Source: Deltaproteobacteria bacterium UBA6967
Lineage (GTDB): Bacteria > SAR324 > NAC60-12
Assembly: GCA_002450295.1 (NCBI GenBank)
Contig: DJYX01000176.1
Span: 1-5,624 of the forward strand
Direction: 5' to 3'
Length of the DNA stretch: 5,624 nt
Part shown: positions 5,031-5,624 of the stretch, piece after piece
Layout: every line of letters begins with the position of its first letter
Numbering within the stretch: the stretch's first letter is position 1
Notes under the pieces: generated by a model
Seen by the model: only the letters and a program-made list of their open reading frames with translations
What the model was told of the DNA's origin: nothing
The model's database searches: none
Made by a program: the position numbers and the translations under genes

Positions 5031-5612
5031 CTAAGCATTTTGAAGATCTTGTTCGGTACCAACAGTCTGGATGTCATTAATTTTGCGAAGAATGTGATGC
5101 CTGAGTGCATCCACGCAGGCTTCCAAATTTCTGCCCCGCAAGACTTCCAACAATGAGACATGTCGATTGGCATGTTCGCTCAGTTCATTTTTGGTATGTG
5201 GGTAAAGCACATGCTCCAAGGACCAAATGAAATTAGAGGCTCCTGAAAGCTTCCAACTTCGGCTGAGAATCCGGTTTTGTGCAGCATCCATCATCAACGT
5301 ATGAAATTCCATATCGAGTTCGATATCTGAGACAGGGTCCAGTTCATCAGCGGCGGCAAACATAGATTGAATCAAGCGTTCGAGATGATCACAGTGCCTC
5401 TGCCAATCTCTGGAATTCATCCTCTCCAATGCCTGTTTAAGTGCCAATTCCTCCAAAGCAACTCGAACATGAAGGCCATCCTGAAGCTCCTCAGTGTCAA
5501 AGCTAGCGATATAGGTCCCATTTTTCGGATGGACTTCAATGAAGCCGTGAAGTTCCAGAGTACGAATGGCTTCACGTACGGGAGTTCGGCTGACCCCCAA
5601 CTGTTCACTCAA
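5031..5612 (-). CDS. GntR-family regulator with FCD domain, 5' end broken or off-window
   Basis: The minus-strand frame ends with TAG at 5031-5033. Its start is only apparent: a TTG at 5612-5610 directly after an in-frame TAA. The first residues, LSEQLGVSRTPVREAIRTLELHGFIEVHPKNGTYIASF in family terms, are helices 2-3 and the wing of a GntR winged helix-turn-helix. Roughly the first 25-35 residues of that domain are therefore missing. The rest is an all-helical FCD effector domain, with likely metal ligands Asp100 and His104 (DMEFH), His151 (NRHVSLLE) and His173 (LRHHIL), numbered from the TTG. FCD regulators usually bind carboxylates or sugar acids and repress nearby catabolic genes, so it probably controls this cluster or one to the right. 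The 13 bases upstream read SEVN in the neighbouring frame, which is the expected lead-in, so a 1-nt deletion is likely. It is a recent pseudogene, a sequence error, or frameshifted. Confidence 0.8.
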   Translation of the reverse strand: MSEQLGVSRTPVREAIRTLELHGFIEVHPKNGTYIASFDTEELQDGLHVRVALEELALKQALERMNSRDWQRHCDHLERLIQSMFAAADELDPVSDIELDMEFHTLMMDAAQNRILSRSWKLSGASNFIWSLEHVLYPHTKNELSEHANRHVSLLEVLRGRNLEACVDALRHHILRKINDIQTVGTEQDLQNA

Positions 5613-5624
5613 TTAACTTCCGAG
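5610..5624 (-). other. Apparent 1-nt frameshift in the GntR helix-turn-helix
   Basis: On the minus strand the frame at 5623-5612 (TCG GAA GTT AAT) encodes SEVN, and the body frame resumes at 5612 with TTG AGT GAA CAG, encoding LSEQ. The two frames share one base. Family members read roughly (R)LSEVxLAEQLGVSRTPVREA, so restoring one base, for example a T in the AATTG run, would give an uninterrupted SEVN-LSEQLGVSRTP. Only 13 upstream bases are visible. Confidence 0.55.

Noticed and set aside
5417..5608. Second minus-strand frame inside the GntR gene
   Set aside because: It overlaps the conserved HTH and FCD coding in another frame and carries no family signature.
5606..5616. Programmed -1 frameshift in the GntR gene
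   Set aside because: No heptameric slippery sequence or downstream stimulatory structure is evident; a plain 1-nt indel explains it better.

Overview
The window reads as a piece of a proteobacterial-type genome of moderate AT content. AT-rich spacers separate well-formed bacterial genes, and the products are carbohydrate uptake and triose-phosphate or sugar-phosphate metabolism. I cannot fix the taxon. A marine Gram-negative proteobacterium is my guess from the gene types and the fused aldolase/dehydrogenase relic, and it is an inference only.

Left edge (1-279): the last 32 codons of a carbohydrate ABC-transporter inner-membrane permease, followed 3 nt later by a 58-residue two-helix membrane protein (103-279) with a good ribosome binding site. 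This looks like the tail of an uptake operon. Region 280-865 has no intact gene. It holds a possible weak hairpin, then a relic (470-733) that I read as the fused N- and C-terminal ends of a RhaD-type bifunctional class II aldolase/short-chain dehydrogenase. Almost the whole middle is missing and two in-frame stops are present. A 7-bp inverted repeat follows, just ahead of the next gene.

Centre (866-3730): an intact AraM/EgsA-type sn-glycerol-1-phosphate dehydrogenase; a HAD-IIB phosphatase that overlaps it by 10 nt and starts at TTG with a strong Shine-Dalgarno; then, after a short spacer with a possible terminator and a 7-5-7 palindrome, a FucA-type class II aldolase with all expected zinc and catalytic residues. 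Right part: a 116-nt spacer with an unusual nested inverted repeat, a YbjJ-like MFS transporter (3847-5013), and a convergent FCD-type GntR regulator on the minus strand. The reading frame of the regulator appears broken by a 1-nt deletion at its helix-turn-helix, close to the window edge.

Working model (inference): a phosphorylated ketose is split by the class II aldolase to DHAP plus an aldehyde. The dehydrogenase interconverts DHAP and sn-glycerol 1-phosphate, and the HAD enzyme dephosphorylates G1P or a related sugar phosphate. The ABC and MFS proteins move substrate or product, and the GntR protein senses a pathway acid or intermediate. The set (ABC permease, AraM-type dehydrogenase, HAD phosphatase, AraD/FucA-fold enzyme) echoes the Bacillus subtilis araABDLMNPQ operon, although the HAD subclass differs. 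The relic and the regulator frameshift suggest a locus that is being remodelled or is decaying.
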